Shown piece by piece: positions 18,434 to 27,501 of a DNA stretch of 64,000 bases. Position 1 is the stretch's first letter. The number at the start of each line of letters is the position of its first letter. The position numbers and the translations under genes were made by a program. This DNA comes from Sulfurihydrogenibium azorense Az-Fu1. Its GTDB lineage: Bacteria > Aquificota > Aquificia > Aquificales > Hydrogenothermaceae. The stretch covers positions 1,238,003-1,302,002 of the forward strand of contig NC_012438.1 of the NCBI RefSeq assembly GCF_000021545.1. The letters run 5' to 3'. The notes below the pieces were generated by a model. The model saw nothing but the letters and a program-made list of their open reading frames with translations. It made no database searches and was not told where the DNA came from.

Positions 18434-19706
18434 GATAATAGGGAAAGTAAAGAAAATTAAAGGGAACACAATAGAAGCTGTTATGCCTGAAGTTAGTATA
18501 GGAGATGTCTGTTTTATAAACGGTAAAATAGAGTCTCAAGTGGTAGGTTTTAACGATAACTACACAATACTGATGACTTACGAAGATGTTGAGGGAGTAA
18601 AAGTAGACAGTCCTGTTGTTTTAAGTTATACAAAAGGAAATGTTTTAGTGGGAGATGATCTTTTAGGGTCTATTTTAGACCCTTTCGGAAAACCACTCAA
18701 TAGAGAAAATATAAATTACTCAAATAGTTATTATTTAAAGTTAGAGTCTATAAATCCCCTTGAAAGAGAAAGGATAAAAGAAGTTTTAGACGTTGGTGTA
18801 AAAGTAATAAATGCCCTGATTACAATAGGAAAAGGGCAGAGAGTAGGAATACTTGCTCCGGCTGGAGTAGGAAAAAGTACTCTTCTTGGAATGATTGCAA
18901 GATACACAGACGCGGATGTAAACGTTATTGCTCTAATAGGTGAAAGAGGAAGGGAAGTAAAGGAGTTTATAGAAGATAACTTGGGAGAAGAAGGTTTAAA
19001 AAAATCAGTGGTTGTCGTTGCAACATCCGATATGTCACCACTGGCTAAAATAAGAGCTGTTTTGACTTCTTTAACTATTGCAAAGTATTTCTCAGACAAA
19101 GGTAAAAACGTTCTTTACCTTCTTGACTCATTAACAAGAGTTGCTATGGCTCAAAGGGAGATAGGTCTTTCTGCTGGAGAACCACCAACTACAAAAGGCT
19201 ACACACCATCAGTCTTTACTCTTATGCCTAAAATAATAGAACAAGCCGGAAACTTTAAAGGCAAGGGAAGTATAACAGGAATATACACAGTCTTGATAGA
19301 AGGAGAAGAAATATCTACAGACCCAGTGGCAGACGCAGCTGTATCATTCTTAGATGGTCATATATTCCTATCAAGACAGATAGCCAATAAAAGAATCTAT
19401 CCAGCTGTTGATATATTGAAAAGTATTAGTAGACTAATGCCCCAACTGGTAAATGACGAAATAATGAATTATCAAAGGATTATTATAAATTTAGAGAGTA
19501 AATACAGAGATATGGAAGATATGATAAACCTTGGACTTTATAAAGAAGGTTCTTCAAAAGAGATAGATATTGCAATAAAGATGCATCCGATAATAGAAGA
19601 TTTTATTAGACAAAGTATAAATGAAAAATTTGACTTTAACTCTTCTGTTGAAAATTTAAAAAAAGTGATAGAATATTATCTAAAGATGGGAGGTGAGATA
19701 AGATGA
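18393..19706 (+). CDS. fliI: Flagellar export ATPase FliI
   Basis: F1-like ATPase of 437 residues that drives flagellar type III export. Walker A APAGVGKST is at residues 155-163, a GERGREV motif follows, and the Walker B region is VLYLLDSLTRVAMAQREIG. The SAGEPPTTKGYTPSVF signature of flagellar/type III ATPases is intact. The ATG at 18393 lies inside fliH; the N-terminal beta-barrel would be incomplete from a later start, so the overlap is accepted. Confidence 0.96.
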   Translation: MRLKERLKSYPKYKIIGKVKKIKGNTIEAVMPEVSIGDVCFINGKIESQVVGFNDNYTILMTYEDVEGVKVDSPVVLSYTKGNVLVGDDLLGSILDPFGKPLNRENINYSNSYYLKLESINPLERERIKEVLDVGVKVINALITIGKGQRVGILAPAGVGKSTLLGMIARYTDADVNVIALIGERGREVKEFIEDNLGEEGLKKSVVVVATSDMSPLAKIRAVLTSLTIAKYFSDKGKNVLYLLDSLTRVAMAQREIGLSAGEPPTTKGYTPSVFTLMPKIIEQAGNFKGKGSITGIYTVLIEGEEISTDPVADAAVSFLDGHIFLSRQIANKRIYPAVDILKSISRLMPQLVNDEIMNYQRIIINLESKYRDMEDMINLGLYKEGSSKEIDIAIKMHPIIEDFIRQSINEKFDFNSSVENLKKVIEYYLKMGGEIR

Positions 19707-20362
19707 TAGATACCTCTTTCATAAAGTTCCCCGATACAGTAAATACAGGTAAACCTAAAGTCGTAGATGCAAACTATGATAACTCTAAGATATCAAACTC
19801 AGACTTCTTAAAAATTCTTCTAACAGACCTTCAATGGCAAGATCCATTAAACGCTAAAGATATATCAGACTTTCTTGATAATACAGTAAAACTAAGACAG
19901 ATGGAGTCCTTAGATAGTTTTCAAAAGTTAGCAGATGCGCTGTCTAAATTTACAAACAGTATTCTTACAGCATCTTCTTTAATAGGTAAAAAAGTAAAGT
20001 ACGAAGGAAATCAGACTTACTTAGAAAATGGTAAGTCCCAGATAGAGTTTAAGTTAGAAGCTCCAGCTTCTTTAGTGAAAGTCTCTATAATAGACCAAAA
20101 TGGTAATGTAGTGGAAGAAAATACATTTAAAGATTTAAAAGGTAATACTATATATCCTTATGAGATAAATAACACAAATCTACAAAACGGTTATTACAGA
20201 GTTTCTATATCAGCTGTAGACTCTCAAGGTAAAGACGTATCATACACTTTATACTCAACAGGGATAGTTAACAGTGTTTACAAAGACGAAAACGGTTCAA
20301 TATCTGCTAAGATAGCAAATGATCCAGTTTCTATGGATAAAATTTTAGAAATAAGTATGTAA
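19703..20362 (+). CDS. flgD: Flagellar hook-cap scaffold FlgD
   Basis: Hook assembly cap protein of 219 residues. The N-terminal signature SDFLKILLTDLQWQDPLNAK (about residues 33-52) is diagnostic; the rest forms a FlgD Tudor-like/Fn3 domain. It overlaps the fliI stop by four bases (ATGA) and lies just before flgE, the protein it helps polymerise. Confidence 0.93.
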   Translation: MIDTSFIKFPDTVNTGKPKVVDANYDNSKISNSDFLKILLTDLQWQDPLNAKDISDFLDNTVKLRQMESLDSFQKLADALSKFTNSILTASSLIGKKVKYEGNQTYLENGKSQIEFKLEAPASLVKVSIIDQNGNVVEENTFKDLKGNTIYPYEINNTNLQNGYYRVSISAVDSQGKDVSYTLYSTGIVNSVYKDENGSISAKIANDPVSMDKILEISM

Positions 20363-20375
20363 GGGGGTAGTAGCC

Positions 20376-21605
20376 ATGCTTCAATCATTTTACACAGCTG
20401 TAAGTGGATTAAACGGTAATCAAAAATGGATAGACGTAATATCTGATAACATTGCAAACGTTAACACAATTGGTTTTAAATCAGAGAGAGTTACTTTTGA
20501 AGATTTAGTAGCAAAAAGTTTAACAACCTTTGCAAATAACACACCTAAAAATATGGAGATAGGTGGTGGGTCGTTTATAGCGTTAACAACTAAAGATTTT
20601 TCACAGGGGTCATTCCAAAATACAGTTAATCCGTTGGATTTGGCGTTAGATGGAGAAGGATTCTTTATGGTAAAAGATAATCAAGGGACTGTTTACTATA
20701 CAAGAGCTGGACAGTTTAGATTAGACGCTAATGGTGATATTGTAAACGTAGATGGTATGAAACTTCAAGGGTGGAAGTTAGATACTGCTGGAAATATATC
20801 CGCTGCTTTAGACAAAATAAACATTCCATACTCTATACTACCATCTATAACCACAAAAATAAATCTTGTAGAACCTACAAACTTAGATTCAAGGGTAAAT
20901 ACAATCTCTGGAACCATAGACCCAACTAACCCTGCAACATTCAACTATGCAAACTCTATGACTATATACGACTCTTTAGGAAATCCTCATACTTTAACAT
21001 TTTACTTCCAAAAAAGTTCTCCAAACACTTGGAATGTTGCAGCTTACGTAGATAATAATACGACTACACCAGTTGGAAGTGGGACTTTACAGTTTGATTC
21101 TACAGGAAAATTAATATCTGGTTCTCCAATCACTTTAAGTATACCTTTAACAAACGGAGCTACAACCCCACAAACTGTTACGGTGGATCTTACTCAAGTT
21201 AAACAGGTTGCCTCTGACTTTATCTTTTATGCAAATCAAGACGGATTTGCAAAAGGAGATTTAATAGGGGTATCTGTATCAGAAGACGGTGTAGTTAGGG
21301 GAATGTACTCTAACGGTAAAGTGGAGCTCATTGCAAGACTTGCAGTTGCAACCTTTAAAGATAAAGAGATGTTAGTAAGAAAGGGCAATAATTTATATCT
21401 ACCTAACACTCAATCCTTTACGCCTATTATCACACCAGGGGGGATATTAAGTAAGGTTAGAAGTGGATTTTTAGAACTCTCTAACGTAGATATCTCTAAA
21501 GAATTTATAAATCTTATAACTGCACAGAGAGCTTACCAGGCAAATGCAAGAGTAATCACTACAGACGATCAAATTCTACAAGAGGCAATGAACATTAAAA
21601 GATAA
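20376..21605 (+). CDS. flgE: Flagellar hook protein FlgE
   Basis: Hook subunit of 409 residues. N-terminal motif WIDVISDNIANVNTIGFKSE, DNPLDLALDGEGFF-type central motif (here VNPLDLALDGEGFF) and C-terminal ELSNVDISKEFINLITAQRAYQ are all present; the central variable domain forms the hook surface. GGGGG precedes the ATG. Length is within the usual 390-430 range for short hook proteins. Confidence 0.95.
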   Translation: MLQSFYTAVSGLNGNQKWIDVISDNIANVNTIGFKSERVTFEDLVAKSLTTFANNTPKNMEIGGGSFIALTTKDFSQGSFQNTVNPLDLALDGEGFFMVKDNQGTVYYTRAGQFRLDANGDIVNVDGMKLQGWKLDTAGNISAALDKINIPYSILPSITTKINLVEPTNLDSRVNTISGTIDPTNPATFNYANSMTIYDSLGNPHTLTFYFQKSSPNTWNVAAYVDNNTTTPVGSGTLQFDSTGKLISGSPITLSIPLTNGATTPQTVTVDLTQVKQVASDFIFYANQDGFAKGDLIGVSVSEDGVVRGMYSNGKVELIARLAVATFKDKEMLVRKGNNLYLPNTQSFTPIITPGGILSKVRSGFLELSNVDISKEFINLITAQRAYQANARVITTDDQILQEAMNIKR

Positions 21606-21619
21606 TAAGAGGTAAGTTA

Positions 21620-22129
21620 ATGGCGGAAGAAAAAGAACAGCAAGAACTGCAACAAGAAGAAGGAAAAGGTGGCAAGAAAAAGCTAATAATCATACTTATA
21701 CCGGTTTTACTACTTATACTTGGAGGCGGTGGCTTTGCCGCCTACAAATTCCTATTTGCTTCAAAAAATGAAGAAAAACCAGCAGAAAAAGTAACAAAAG
21801 AAGTAAAAAACGTTGAAGAGCATGGAGTTGAACTGGAAGTAGGTACATTTATCGCAAACTTAGCTGATAAAGATGCTGATAGATACATAAAAGTAACTAT
21901 AGTGATGGAAGTTCAAGATGAGAAAGTAAAAGAAGAAGCAACAAAAAGAATGCCTCAAATAAAAGACTCAATAAACACTCTATTATTTACAAAAACGTCA
22001 GAAGATTTAAAATCTCCAGAAGGTATAGAAAGACTTAAAGAAGAAATCATAAGAAGAGTGAATGCCATCTTACCAACAGGTGGTGTTAAAGATGTTTACT
22101 TTACAGAATTTATAATACAAACTAGTTAA
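21620..22129 (+). CDS. fliL: Flagellar stator-associated protein FliL
   Basis: Single-pass inner-membrane protein of 169 residues. A short Glu/Lys-rich cytoplasmic tail is followed by one membrane helix (about residues 20-44) and a periplasmic domain with the typical GTFIANLADKDADRYIKV start and VYFTEFIIQT end. FliL surrounds the stators. It begins the fliL-(fliN-like)-fliO-fliP-fliQ-fliR-flhB block. Confidence 0.92.
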   Translation: MAEEKEQQELQQEEGKGGKKKLIIILIPVLLLILGGGGFAAYKFLFASKNEEKPAEKVTKEVKNVEEHGVELEVGTFIANLADKDADRYIKVTIVMEVQDEKVKEEATKRMPQIKDSINTLLFTKTSEDLKSPEGIERLKEEIIRRVNAILPTGGVKDVYFTEFIIQTS

Positions 22130-22132
22130 ACG

Positions 22133-22384
22133 ATGATAACGATAGAAGATTTAAAACTTTTAAAAGATGTAGAAGTAGAAGTAAGGGTAGAGCTTTCAAC
22201 TATTGTTAGAAATTTTGAATTTTTACTAAACATAAAAGAAGGAGATATAATCCCCCTTGAAAAAAGTTTAGAAGATTTTCTTATAATGCACGTAGGGAAT
22301 ATTCCCTTTGCCATCGGAGAGATGACTAACATAAATGAAAAGTACGGAATAAGAATAGTAGATTTAATAAAAGAAGATGTTTGA
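22133..22384 (+). CDS. Second small FliN-like (SpoA domain) protein
   Basis: Protein of 83 residues consisting of one SpoA/FliN domain and nothing else: LLKDVEVEVRVELSTIVRNF, IIPLEKSLEDFLIMHVGNIPFA and YGIRIVDLI align by eye with the FliN core. It lies between fliL and fliO, where fliM/fliN sit in many other genomes, while this operon already encodes FliM and FliN near its start. It may be a C-ring or export-apparatus component comparable to the extra SpoA proteins of injectisomes. It overlaps fliO by eight bases. Confidence 0.75.
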   Translation: MITIEDLKLLKDVEVEVRVELSTIVRNFEFLLNIKEGDIIPLEKSLEDFLIMHVGNIPFAIGEMTNINEKYGIRIVDLIKEDV

Positions 22385-22652
22385 ACTTACTGTCATTGTT
22401 AAAGTAATTTTTTCGTTGATTATTGTTATTCTCACTATGTACGGTTTATTGTTTATTGTGAAAAAATACTCTCCCATTGGGTCAGGATTTTCCACTGAAA
22501 ATGATATAAAGATAAGAGATTTAAAGTTTATTGGAAAGGAGAAAGGTCTTTTTACGGTAGAGTTTAACAAAAAAGTAATTCTATTTTCTTTTAGTCCTAC
22601 AAATATTGAAAAAATTGACGAAATGGAGTTAGAAAAAAAAGAAAATGGGTAA
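22377..22652 (+). CDS. fliO: Flagellar export protein FliO
   Basis: Short membrane protein of 91 residues: one N-terminal membrane helix (about residues 7-28), then a small cytoplasmic beta-rich domain (IRDLKFIGKEKGLFTVEF) typical of FliO. FliO assists FliP folding and gate assembly. Placement directly before fliP supports the name; the sequence of FliO is poorly conserved in general. Confidence 0.8.
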   Translation: MFELTVIVKVIFSLIIVILTMYGLLFIVKKYSPIGSGFSTENDIKIRDLKFIGKEKGLFTVEFNKKVILFSFSPTNIEKIDEMELEKKENG

Positions 22653-23364
22653 AGCTTTATTTATTTTACTTTCTTTATTTGTATTCTTTGATTTTAGCCA
22701 AGCTGATTTACTCACAGAGACTTTGCAAAATTTTAATAGGTTAGATACTTCTTTAAAAATTCTCCTTCTTATAACAGTACTTAGTATAGCTCCTGCTATT
22801 CTTATAAGTATGACATCCTTTGTGAGGATAGTTATAGTCCTATCTTTACTAAGGCACGCCCTTGGTATTCCTACAGCTCCTCCAAATCAAGTTATTGTAG
22901 GTCTTGCATTATTTTTAACTTTTTTTATAATGAAACCTGTTTTTGATAAGATAAACGAAGTAAGCCTTACACCTTACCTTAAAAAACAAATTTCAGATGT
23001 TCAAGCTATAGAAAATGCAAAACAACCTCTAAAAGAGTTTATGCTAAAAAATACAAGGAAAGAAGATTTAAAACTTTTTATAGATATATCAAAAGAAAAA
23101 CCACAAAAACTGGAAGATGTAAGTATGACTACACTTATTCCTGCATTTATGATAAGTGAGATAAAAACAGCTTTTGAGATAGTTTTTATCATATACTTGC
23201 CGTTTATAGTTATAGACTTTGTAGTTGCAAGTATCCTTATGTCTATGGGTATGATGATGGTGCCACCAATGTTTATCTCACTTCCTTTTAAGCTTATGCT
23301 TTTTGTTCTTGCTGATGGTTGGGAACTGTTAACAAAGGCTTTAATACAAAGTTATAAATTTTAA
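22645..23364 (+). CDS. fliP: Flagellar export gate protein FliP
   Basis: Export-gate protein of 239 residues with a cleavable N-terminal signal (MGKALFILLSLFVFFDFSQA) and four membrane segments. The motifs VIVLSLLRHALGIPTAPPNQV and the C-terminal MGMMMVPPMFISLPFKLMLF are characteristic. It overlaps fliO by eight bases and forms the FliPQR pore with the next two genes. Confidence 0.95.
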   Translation: MGKALFILLSLFVFFDFSQADLLTETLQNFNRLDTSLKILLLITVLSIAPAILISMTSFVRIVIVLSLLRHALGIPTAPPNQVIVGLALFLTFFIMKPVFDKINEVSLTPYLKKQISDVQAIENAKQPLKEFMLKNTRKEDLKLFIDISKEKPQKLEDVSMTTLIPAFMISEIKTAFEIVFIIYLPFIVIDFVVASILMSMGMMMVPPMFISLPFKLMLFVLADGWELLTKALIQSYKF

Positions 23365-23373
23365 AGGATTGAT

Positions 23374-23643
23374 ATGAGTGTAGACTTAGCAGTAAACTTA
23401 GTAACGGAGATGTTTAAGATTGCTTTACTTGTAAGTACACCTGTAATTCTTCTTATATTTATAGTAGGATTGATAATCAGTATATTTGAGGCTGCTACAC
23501 AGATAAACGAGATGACTATTACATTTGTTCCAAAAATTGTTGCAGCTGTGATAGGACTTATAATTTTTGGTTCTTGGATGACTACAGAACTTGTAGATTA
23601 TACCCGTCAGATGTTAGAAACAATAATCCAGATAATAAAATAG
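23374..23643 (+). CDS. fliQ: Flagellar export gate protein FliQ
   Basis: Two-helix membrane protein of 89 residues, the standard FliQ length. The segment SIFEAATQINEMTITFVPKI is diagnostic. It lies ten bases after fliP, and its stop codon abuts the fliR ATG. Confidence 0.94.
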   Translation: MSVDLAVNLVTEMFKIALLVSTPVILLIFIVGLIISIFEAATQINEMTITFVPKIVAAVIGLIIFGSWMTTELVDYTRQMLETIIQIIK

Positions 23644-24417
23644 ATGGTTTTAATAACTCCTGATCAGGCTATTGCGCTTGCACTTGTATTTTCAAGAATA
23701 ATAGCTTTCTTTTCTACTTTTCCATTAATATCCTCAACTGTAATTCCCCACAACGTTAAAGTTTTACTGGTTGTATCTTTTGCATTTTTTACTATGCTTA
23801 ACTTTGATATCCAAGTTAAAGTAAATCAGATAGAGCTTATTACCTTTTTAATTTTAATTGTTAAAGAAATTTTTATCGGTTTGTCTTTAGGACTTATAGT
23901 TAACATACTGATTTCTGCATTTTCCTATGCAGGAGAAATAGTTGGTTTTTTAATGGGTTTAACTGTTATGAATATGTATAACCCTGCTTTTGGTCAGACT
24001 TCCGTTTTATCAGGATTTTTTGTTTTTTTATTTTATCTATTATTTTTCGTCTCTGGATCTTACCAGATACTTATAGGATCTTTATTTAAAAGTTTCGAGA
24101 TTTTACCACTAACAGAAGCTTCCATAAATCAAGGCATATTTCCCTACTTAATAGAAAAGTCTGGAGATATTTTTTTACTGTCATTTCAAATGGCTTTTCC
24201 TTTTATACTCGTTTTACTTGTTTTTAACGTAGTGTTAGCACTTATAAACAGGCTCATCCCCCAGATAAACGTATTCTTTATAGGTCTTCCTGCTCAGATA
24301 TGGATAGGGTTTATAGTCCTTATGTTTTCAAGCATTTTACTTGTTAAAGTAGGACTTAATTTTATTGATAAAATGGTAGAATATTATCTAACGGGATTAA
24401 AAATACTGAGCAGGTAA
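23644..24417 (+). CDS. fliR: Flagellar export gate protein FliR
   Basis: Polytopic membrane protein of 257 residues with about six hydrophobic segments. The motifs FSRIIAFFSTFPLISS, KEIFIGLSLGL and FIGLPAQIWIG fit FliR. It completes the FliP5Q4R1 pore. The ATG follows the fliQ stop immediately. Confidence 0.94.
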   Translation: MVLITPDQAIALALVFSRIIAFFSTFPLISSTVIPHNVKVLLVVSFAFFTMLNFDIQVKVNQIELITFLILIVKEIFIGLSLGLIVNILISAFSYAGEIVGFLMGLTVMNMYNPAFGQTSVLSGFFVFLFYLLFFVSGSYQILIGSLFKSFEILPLTEASINQGIFPYLIEKSGDIFLLSFQMAFPFILVLLVFNVVLALINRLIPQINVFFIGLPAQIWIGFIVLMFSSILLVKVGLNFIDKMVEYYLTGLKILSR

Positions 24418-24420
24418 TCT

Positions 24421-25479
24421 ATGGCAAAAGATCCTCGTAAAACAGAAAAAGCAACTCCTAAACGAAGACAGAAAGCCAGAGAAGAAGGACAGGTTTTAAA
24501 AAGTACAGACGTTGCAGTTGCTTTATCGTTATTTGTAGTTTTTTTAGTGATGATATTTTATATACCTTTTTTATACAAGTATCTTCTTGGTTATTTTAAG
24601 TACACCTTTTCAAACCCCTTTTATTTAATTCCAGAAGAAAGCGGTAAAAATTTTATATGGTTTACTTTTAAAGTCTTAGCTATTTTAATACTACCCTTTG
24701 TTTCTATACTTTTTATCGTAGGAATAGTAGCTAACGTAGCACAGTTTGGATTTTTATTTACATTAAAACCGCTAACCCCTAAACTCAGCAAAATAAACCC
24801 TATATCAGGATTACAAAGACTTTTTTCTCTTTCTACTTTATTTGAACTTGTAAAGAGTATCTTAAAGCTATCTTTAGCATTGTTTGTTTCATACTTTCTT
24901 GTTAGTTATTTACTTGATGGTTTTTTGGTCTATATGACTGCAAATATAAACTCTCAAATCTACATCCTTGCAAAAACAATAATTATACTAATAATGGCAT
25001 TTACCTTTTTATCCATACCAATAGCCATAGCTGACTTTTTCTACCGTAGATACGAATACGAAGAGAATCTAAAGATGACAAAAGATGAAGTAAAAGAAGA
25101 AAGAAAGTCTTACGAAGGAAACCCTATTGTTAAAAAAGAAATAAGGAAAAGAATGAGACAACTGGCATTAAAGAGAATGATTGCAGAAGTCCCAAAAGCT
25201 GATGTTGTAATAACAAACCCAGACCACTACGCCGTAGCTTTAAAGTATGAAAAAGGAAAAATGAAAGCACCACAAGTAATTGCCAAAGGACAAGATTTAA
25301 TAGCTTTAAAGATAAAAGAGGTTGCTAAAGAGCATAATGTAAAAATCGTAGAAGACCCACCTTTAGCCAGATCTTTATACTCTTCATGTGAAGTAGGAGA
25401 TTACATACCAGAAGATTTTTACGAAGCTGTTGCAAAAATTCTTGCAGTTATTTACAAGCAAAAAGCTAAAATGATATAA
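24421..25479 (+). CDS. flhB: Flagellar export switch protein FlhB (NPDH variant)
   Basis: Export-gate and substrate-specificity switch protein of 352 residues. The N-terminus (KTEKATPKRRQKAREEGQV) and the four membrane helices are typical. The cytoplasmic domain normally self-cleaves at an NPTH loop; here residues 266-269 read NPDH, with the Thr replaced by Asp while the Asn-Pro scissile bond is kept. Whether cleavage proceeds as usual cannot be told from sequence. It is the last recognised structural flagellar gene of this strand. Confidence 0.95.
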   Translation: MAKDPRKTEKATPKRRQKAREEGQVLKSTDVAVALSLFVVFLVMIFYIPFLYKYLLGYFKYTFSNPFYLIPEESGKNFIWFTFKVLAILILPFVSILFIVGIVANVAQFGFLFTLKPLTPKLSKINPISGLQRLFSLSTLFELVKSILKLSLALFVSYFLVSYLLDGFLVYMTANINSQIYILAKTIIILIMAFTFLSIPIAIADFFYRRYEYEENLKMTKDEVKEERKSYEGNPIVKKEIRKRMRQLALKRMIAEVPKADVVITNPDHYAVALKYEKGKMKAPQVIAKGQDLIALKIKEVAKEHNVKIVEDPPLARSLYSSCEVGDYIPEDFYEAVAKILAVIYKQKAKMI

Positions 25480-25506
25480 TTATAACAACTTAAGTTGGAG
25501 GGTAAA

Positions 25507-26871
25507 ATGGTTTTTCTAAGGACTATTTTTATAGTGGCTTTATTTATAATAAGCTTTTCAAAAGCACAAGTGTTAGTAAAACCGGGTGAGATAACTTATT
25601 TAGAAGTAAAGTATAGTGATACCATAATTGCTGGAGAGCCTCAAAATATAGAGTTTAAAGCTACAGATGCATTTGGAAACTCCTCTAACAACTTAGGTTT
25701 ATCAGACAAAATAAAAGTGGTATCAAACGGCTTAATTCTTGATAAGCTGGAGATATATCCAACAGAGATAAAAAACGGTGTATTTACATTAAAAGTAAAT
25801 GGTAGAAAAGTAGGAGACTACTCTATCCAATTCTTGTTAAACGAAAAACCTATTATAATAAAAGTACAACCTACAAATGCTTTAACTCCAACTTTAAGAT
25901 TTAAAGTGATAAACAATAGAGCGGATTTTGTTATTATAACTTCCCCTGACACGTTTTTACCAGGATATCCTTACACAGTAAAAGCCTCTTTCTACGATAA
26001 AGAAGGTAATCCTATAATAACAAAATACCATCTAAATCAATCATTTGTTATAACTGCCAATGGGAATTCAAAAGAGGTTAACATTAACGATTTTATAGGC
26101 GAAACTTACGAATACCAAATAATACCTTACTTAACAAAAGAGTTTAGTATAGAAGTTATAGATAAATCTACAAACAAAAAAGTAGCTTCTAAAGTTGTAC
26201 AACCAGAAAAACAAGAGATAGGTAAGATTGATATAGAGATGCCTTTAGATATAGAAGTAGGAAAACCTTTCAAAATAAAATTAAAAGCCTATGACACAAA
26301 AGGAAAACTGATAAAGGTCTACGATAAAATAGGAAGAGATGTGATACTTAAAACTTCTGGAAGTGGAGATTTAATACCTAACAAAGTCCCAAAAGAAGCT
26401 TTTTCTGATGGGGTTGCTGAAGTAGATGTTATATACACAAAAAGTGAAACTATATCTATATACCCTGAGATAGAAGGGTCGTCAAAACCAGTTGAAGCTG
26501 AAAAACCTCAAAAGGAAATAAAACAAGAAAAAAAGCAGGAAGTTAAAGAAACTCCAAAAAGTAAAGAGAAAACATCTATAAAATTAAAATTCCCATCAGA
26601 AGTAGGTACTATAGGTAGATTAGTAGAGTTATCTACAACTGAAAAGGGAGTTTCATTAAAAGTAATCTTTTCAAAGAGAGACTTAGACTATGAGATTAAA
26701 AAATATGAAAAAGAGATAACTATTAATAACAAAACTGTAGGTAAAATAGTATTCTTTGAAGAACCTGACCATAATGTAAAAATAGATGTATTAGTAGACA
26801 CTAAACAGTACAATGTAAAGTATCAGCTTTTACCTAAAAACTCTGTAGAGGTTGAAATTGAAGAAAAGTAA
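25507..26871 (+). CDS. Secreted multidomain protein downstream of flhB, unrecognised
   Basis: Protein of 454 residues from the ATG at 25507 (GGAGGGT six bases upstream; a TTG at 25495 is less likely). A Sec signal peptide ends near residue 21. Three repeated Ig-like openings are visible: IAGEPQNIEFKATDAFGN, LPGYPYTVKASFYDKEGNP and VGKPFKIKLKAYDTKGK. A Lys/Glu/Pro-rich linker (about residues 332-358) leads to a 100-residue beta-rich C-terminal domain that vaguely resembles an AMIN domain. A periplasmic or cell-surface role is likely. No family is recognised with confidence; the link to motility rests on position only. Confidence 0.7.
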   Translation: MVFLRTIFIVALFIISFSKAQVLVKPGEITYLEVKYSDTIIAGEPQNIEFKATDAFGNSSNNLGLSDKIKVVSNGLILDKLEIYPTEIKNGVFTLKVNGRKVGDYSIQFLLNEKPIIIKVQPTNALTPTLRFKVINNRADFVIITSPDTFLPGYPYTVKASFYDKEGNPIITKYHLNQSFVITANGNSKEVNINDFIGETYEYQIIPYLTKEFSIEVIDKSTNKKVASKVVQPEKQEIGKIDIEMPLDIEVGKPFKIKLKAYDTKGKLIKVYDKIGRDVILKTSGSGDLIPNKVPKEAFSDGVAEVDVIYTKSETISIYPEIEGSSKPVEAEKPQKEIKQEKKQEVKETPKSKEKTSIKLKFPSEVGTIGRLVELSTTEKGVSLKVIFSKRDLDYEIKKYEKEITINNKTVGKIVFFEEPDHNVKIDVLVDTKQYNVKYQLLPKNSVEVEIEEK

Positions 26872-27049
26872 GCTTTTAACAGGTCTTTTAGCTATTTCTG
26901 TTTTATTTTTTACTTCATATGGAAAAGAAAAGAAAGTCAAAAAACAGGAAATTGTTGTTCCGGTTGAAAAGAAAATAAATGAAAAAGAGTTTTCTAAAGT
27001 AAATCTGAAGAAAAAACAAAAGAAGGAAGTAGAAGTAGAAGTTAAGTAA
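26852..27049 (+). CDS. Small basic protein with N-terminal membrane/signal helix
   Basis: Protein of 65 residues starting with TTG (26852 or 26858) inside the end of the previous gene. A hydrophobic helix (LLTGLLAISVLFFTSYG) is followed by a very Lys/Val/Glu-rich tail with no recognisable fold. It ends two bases before the convergent motE stop. Charge-rich composition alone is weak evidence for a gene, but the signal-like start and coupling argue for translation. Confidence 0.45.
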   Translation: MKLKKSKLLTGLLAISVLFFTSYGKEKKVKKQEIVVPVEKKINEKEFSKVNLKKKQKKEVEVEVK

Positions 27050-27051
27050 TT

Positions 27052-27501
27052 TTAAGGGTTTTGCTTTTTTAAACCTGAAAGTATTTTTACAATTTTATTT
27101 ACCATAACAGGATCTGTATTGTTTAAAATTGCAGCTGCTTTCTTTTCATTCATGTTATAGAGTATGTAAGCTGCATCTTCAGCTGATTCCATCTTAGAAA
27201 ACTTCTCTCCTGCAAGCTCTGGATCCATTTTCTCAAATATCTTTGCTAACTTTTTGTATCTTTCTTCAGAAATCTTTTTTTGAGATTCTTCAATCTGTTT
27301 TTTTAATTTTTCTAACTCTTCTTTCTCTTTCTTTATCTGTTCTAATAATGCTTGATTTTTTTGGTATGTCTCTTTTATTTCATTTCTTGCTTTTATAAGT
27401 TTTTCTAATTCTGCCTTTATTTCTTTCTCTTGAGGATAGCTAACTGTTATAGCTGTTAAAATTCCTATTGTAAATATCTGAATTTTTGATACTTTCTTCA
27501 A
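27052..27501 (-). CDS. MotE-like periplasmic protein (MgtE_N-type domain)
   Basis: Protein of 149 residues with a signal peptide or anchor (residues 7-23), a long coiled coil (about residues 25-80) and a C-terminal helical domain (LAKIFEKMDPELAGEKFSKM, AAYILYNMNEKKAAAIL) of the type shared by MotE and the MgtE N-terminal domain. MotE acts as a periplasmic chaperone or partner of stator proteins in several bacteria. It is the last gene of the motA-motB-fliJ set and overlaps the fliJ candidate by 62 bases, which is long but leaves the signal peptide intact. Confidence 0.75.
   Translation of the reverse strand: MKKVSKIQIFTIGILTAITVSYPQEKEIKAELEKLIKARNEIKETYQKNQALLEQIKKEKEELEKLKKQIEESQKKISEERYKKLAKIFEKMDPELAGEKFSKMESAEDAAYILYNMNEKKAAAILNNTDPVMVNKIVKILSGLKKQNP

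Noticed and set aside
27040-27080. Bidirectional terminator between the convergent operons
   Set aside because: The weak pairing of GGTTT with AAACC around a T-rich loop lies inside the motE coding end and is too weak to call.
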